Part shown: positions 4,676-5,969 of the stretch, in pieces
How positions within the stretch are numbered: the stretch's first letter is position 1
Layout of the letters: each line of letters begins with the position of its first letter
Assembly: GCA_945876515.1 (NCBI GenBank)
Contig: CAMCPF010000202.1
Coordinates: forward strand, 1-5,969
DNA from: Candidatus Kuenenia stuttgartensis
GTDB taxonomy: Bacteria > Planctomycetota > Planctomycetia > Pirellulales > UBA1268
Direction: 5' to 3'
DNA length: 5,969 nucleotides
Notes under the pieces: generated by a model
Seen by the model: the letters and a program-made list of their open reading frames with translations, nothing else
Databases searched by the model: none
Told to the model about the DNA's origin: nothing
Program-made: the position numbers and the translations under genes

Positions 4676-5969
4676 TCACTCCTTTTCCGCAGAGTAGACC
4701 TTGATCTCGACCCGGCGGTTGAGCGAGTTCTCGTCGGGCCGCTCCATGTCGGCCGGCCGGTCCCAGCCCAGGCCATCCACCGCAAACCGGTTGTCGTCGA
4801 ACTTGAACTGCTTGATCAACTCGTCCTTGACCGCGCCGGCCCGCTCCAGCGACAGCTCCTTGACCATATCGGCCGGCACCTTGCCCCGCATCGAGGCGTC
4901 GGTGTGGCCCTCGATCACGATCCGCGCGTTGCCGAACTGCTGCGCCAAGGTCGCCACCTCGCCGAGCACGAGATCCACCGTCGGGTCGTAGGGCTCCTCG
5001 ACGTCCCGGCCGTCGATCTTGCGGGTGATCCGCTTGCGGAGGTCGGCGCTGTTGGGGAAGAAGTGGATCACCACCGTGTTGGTCAGGATCTCCTCGTTCT
5101 CAGCCCGGATCGCGGAGAGCGACTTGGGCGCCAGCGTGCGGGCATACTCATCCTTGCTGTCGCCGTACTTCGGCTCCCGGCCGAGCTTCTGGATGAGGGA
5201 GAAGTCCATCACCCGATCGAACGGCACCGGAGGATTCGTGATCGCCCCCACCTTTCGGTACAGGCGGTAGGCCTGCTTCCAGATCCGCTCGAAGTTGGCC
5301 GGATTGTTGCGATTGACGAAGAACTGGTAGTTCTCGGCCCAGTTGGTGGAGTGGGCGTCGGCGAGCATGCCGAGGGTGTCGGTGGCGGGGATGTTGTAGC
5401 CCTCGGCCATCAGCTGGGCGACCTTCGCCTTGGCGCTCTCCGTCTTGAGTTCCTCCATCGCGTCGAAGATGCCCCGCACGATCGCCTCGATCTTGTCGGG
5501 GTGATCCTGGGCGAAGTCGGCCCGGGCGAACCAGACGTCGGCGATCAGCCGATTGGCGGTCGCGGTGGTGACCAGCATCCGGTTGCCCTTGGCCTTCTCC
5601 AGGTTGTAGATGTCGGGGGCCCAGGAGACGCAGCCGGCGAGTGACTTGTCGGCGTTGAAGGCCGCCGCAGCCTGGAAGGCGTCGTCGGTGTAGACCAGTT
5701 CGACGTCGGCGGGCTGCAGGCCGCCGGCCACGAGCATGTTGAGGGCGAAGAACTGGCTCGGGGAGTTCTGCGCCATCACGAGCTTCTTGCCGGCCAGATC
5801 GCGGACGGTCTTGATCGCGTCGCGGACGACGATCCCGTCGCCGCCGTTGGAGAAGTCCACCTGCTGGTAGATCCGTGGCATCGCCCGCGAGTCCTTGGGC
5901 GCACCGGTGCGGTCCACGAGCCCCTCGAGAATCAGCGGCACCATGTCGAGCGTGGCCCAGCCGATCTGT
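4676..5969 (-). CDS. ABC substrate-binding protein (NMT1/TauA-SsuA-like) fused to a C-terminal OmpA-like peptidoglycan-binding domain, N-terminus outside window
   Basis: The frame is open to the window edge; 430 residues are visible and the signal peptide lies beyond it. Positions here count from the Met at 5944, which is internal: the preceding residues QIGWATLD match the family's WGT.DM region. Residues 1 to about 240 form a type-2 periplasmic binding fold of the nitrate/sulfonate class (VRDLAGKKLVMAQNSPSQFF, GLQPADVELVYTDD, CVSWAPDIYNLEKAKGN, IADVWFARADFAQDHPDKI). A linker of about 45 residues leads to an OmpA/MotB-type domain (about 285-418) with VVIHFFPNSADL, IVIEGHTDASMRG (342-354), LSLERAGAVKDELI and NSLNRRVEIKVYS (406-418). 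The Asp of GHTD and the Arg of NRRVEI are the family's diaminopimelate-binding residues and both are present. The protein should capture a ligand in the periplasm while bound non-covalently to the cell wall. It is the first visible operon gene. The ligand is unknown. Confidence 0.93.
   Translation of the reverse strand, partial: QIGWATLDMVPLILEGLVDRTGAPKDSRAMPRIYQQVDFSNGGDGIVVRDAIKTVRDLAGKKLVMAQNSPSQFFALNMLVAGGLQPADVELVYTDDAFQAAAAFNADKSLAGCVSWAPDIYNLEKAKGNRMLVTTATANRLIADVWFARADFAQDHPDKIEAIVRGIFDAMEELKTESAKAKVAQLMAEGYNIPATDTLGMLADAHSTNWAENYQFFVNRNNPANFERIWKQAYRLYRKVGAITNPPVPFDRVMDFSLIQKLGREPKYGDSKDEYARTLAPKSLSAIRAENEEILTNTVVIHFFPNSADLRKRITRKIDGRDVEEPYDPTVDLVLGEVATLAQQFGNARIVIEGHTDASMRGKVPADMVKELSLERAGAVKDELIKQFKFDDNRFAVDGLGWDRPADMERPDENSLNRRVEIKVYSAEKE
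4679..4686 (-). promoter_or_regulatory. Shine-Dalgarno site for the permease GTG start
   Basis: The minus strand reads AAAAGGAG from 4686 to 4679, with 9 nt between GGAG and the GTG at 4669. It lies inside the last codons (Glu-Lys-Glu) of the binding-protein gene. It is the clearest ribosome site in the window and decides the non-ATG start of the permease, indicating translational linkage between the two genes. Confidence 0.75.

Noticed and set aside
1993..5644. Chain of long plus-strand open frames opposite the transporter operon (1993-2955, 2952-3836, 3839-4204, 4652-5644)
   Set aside because: Near-contiguous antisense frames arise because GC-rich third positions remove stops on the opposite strand. 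Their translations are His/Arg/Val/Gly-rich with no domains, and all four minus-strand genes are well supported.
1..5969. CRISPR array, tRNA, rRNA, insertion sequence or attachment-site signals
   Set aside because: No regularly spaced repeats, cloverleaf-like sequence, transposase motif or terminal inverted repeats with target duplications were found on either strand.

Overview
The window is uniformly GC-rich, with dense coding and strong G/C preference at third codon positions. Most genes lie on the minus strand. The most telling gene is a complete topoisomerase VI A subunit (Top6A/Spo11 family). This enzyme is standard in archaea but patchy in bacteria. Together with a bacterial-type uptake operon whose binding protein carries an OmpA peptidoglycan-binding domain, and a DegT-type sugar aminotransferase, it suggests a high-GC Gram-negative bacterium. 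A planctomycete is my best guess, inferred from gene content rather than proven.

Layout, left to right: (1) 1-414 (+) is the C-terminal end of a DegT/DnrJ/EryC1/StrS aminotransferase cut by the window edge. (2) 415-678 is a convergent, non-coding gap with four strong GC-rich hairpins, most simply a two-sided terminator block. (3) 679-1821 (-) is top6A; its B subunit is not in the window. (4) 1822-1901 is a short divergent gap with nested inverted repeats centred on a hairpin at 1845-1875. (5) 1902-2003 (+) is a 33-residue single-span membrane protein. (6) 2032-5969 (-) is an apparent four-gene operon, transcribed right to left: a substrate-binding protein fused to a C-terminal OmpA-like domain (its N-terminus lies beyond the window), an ABC permease, an ABC ATPase, and a membrane protein with two predicted membrane segments and a long coiled coil.

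The operon reads as an uptake system of the nitrate/sulfonate/taurine (NMT1/TauA-SsuA) class. The binding protein would be held on the cell wall by its OmpA domain and would deliver an unknown ligand to the permease. The ATPase, whose start overlaps the permease stop by 4 nt, would power import. The coiled-coil membrane protein 29 nt downstream is the unexplained partner. This tethered transporter plus coiled-coil protein is the best candidate for an under-described system here. The solitary Top6A and the tiny membrane protein next to it come next.
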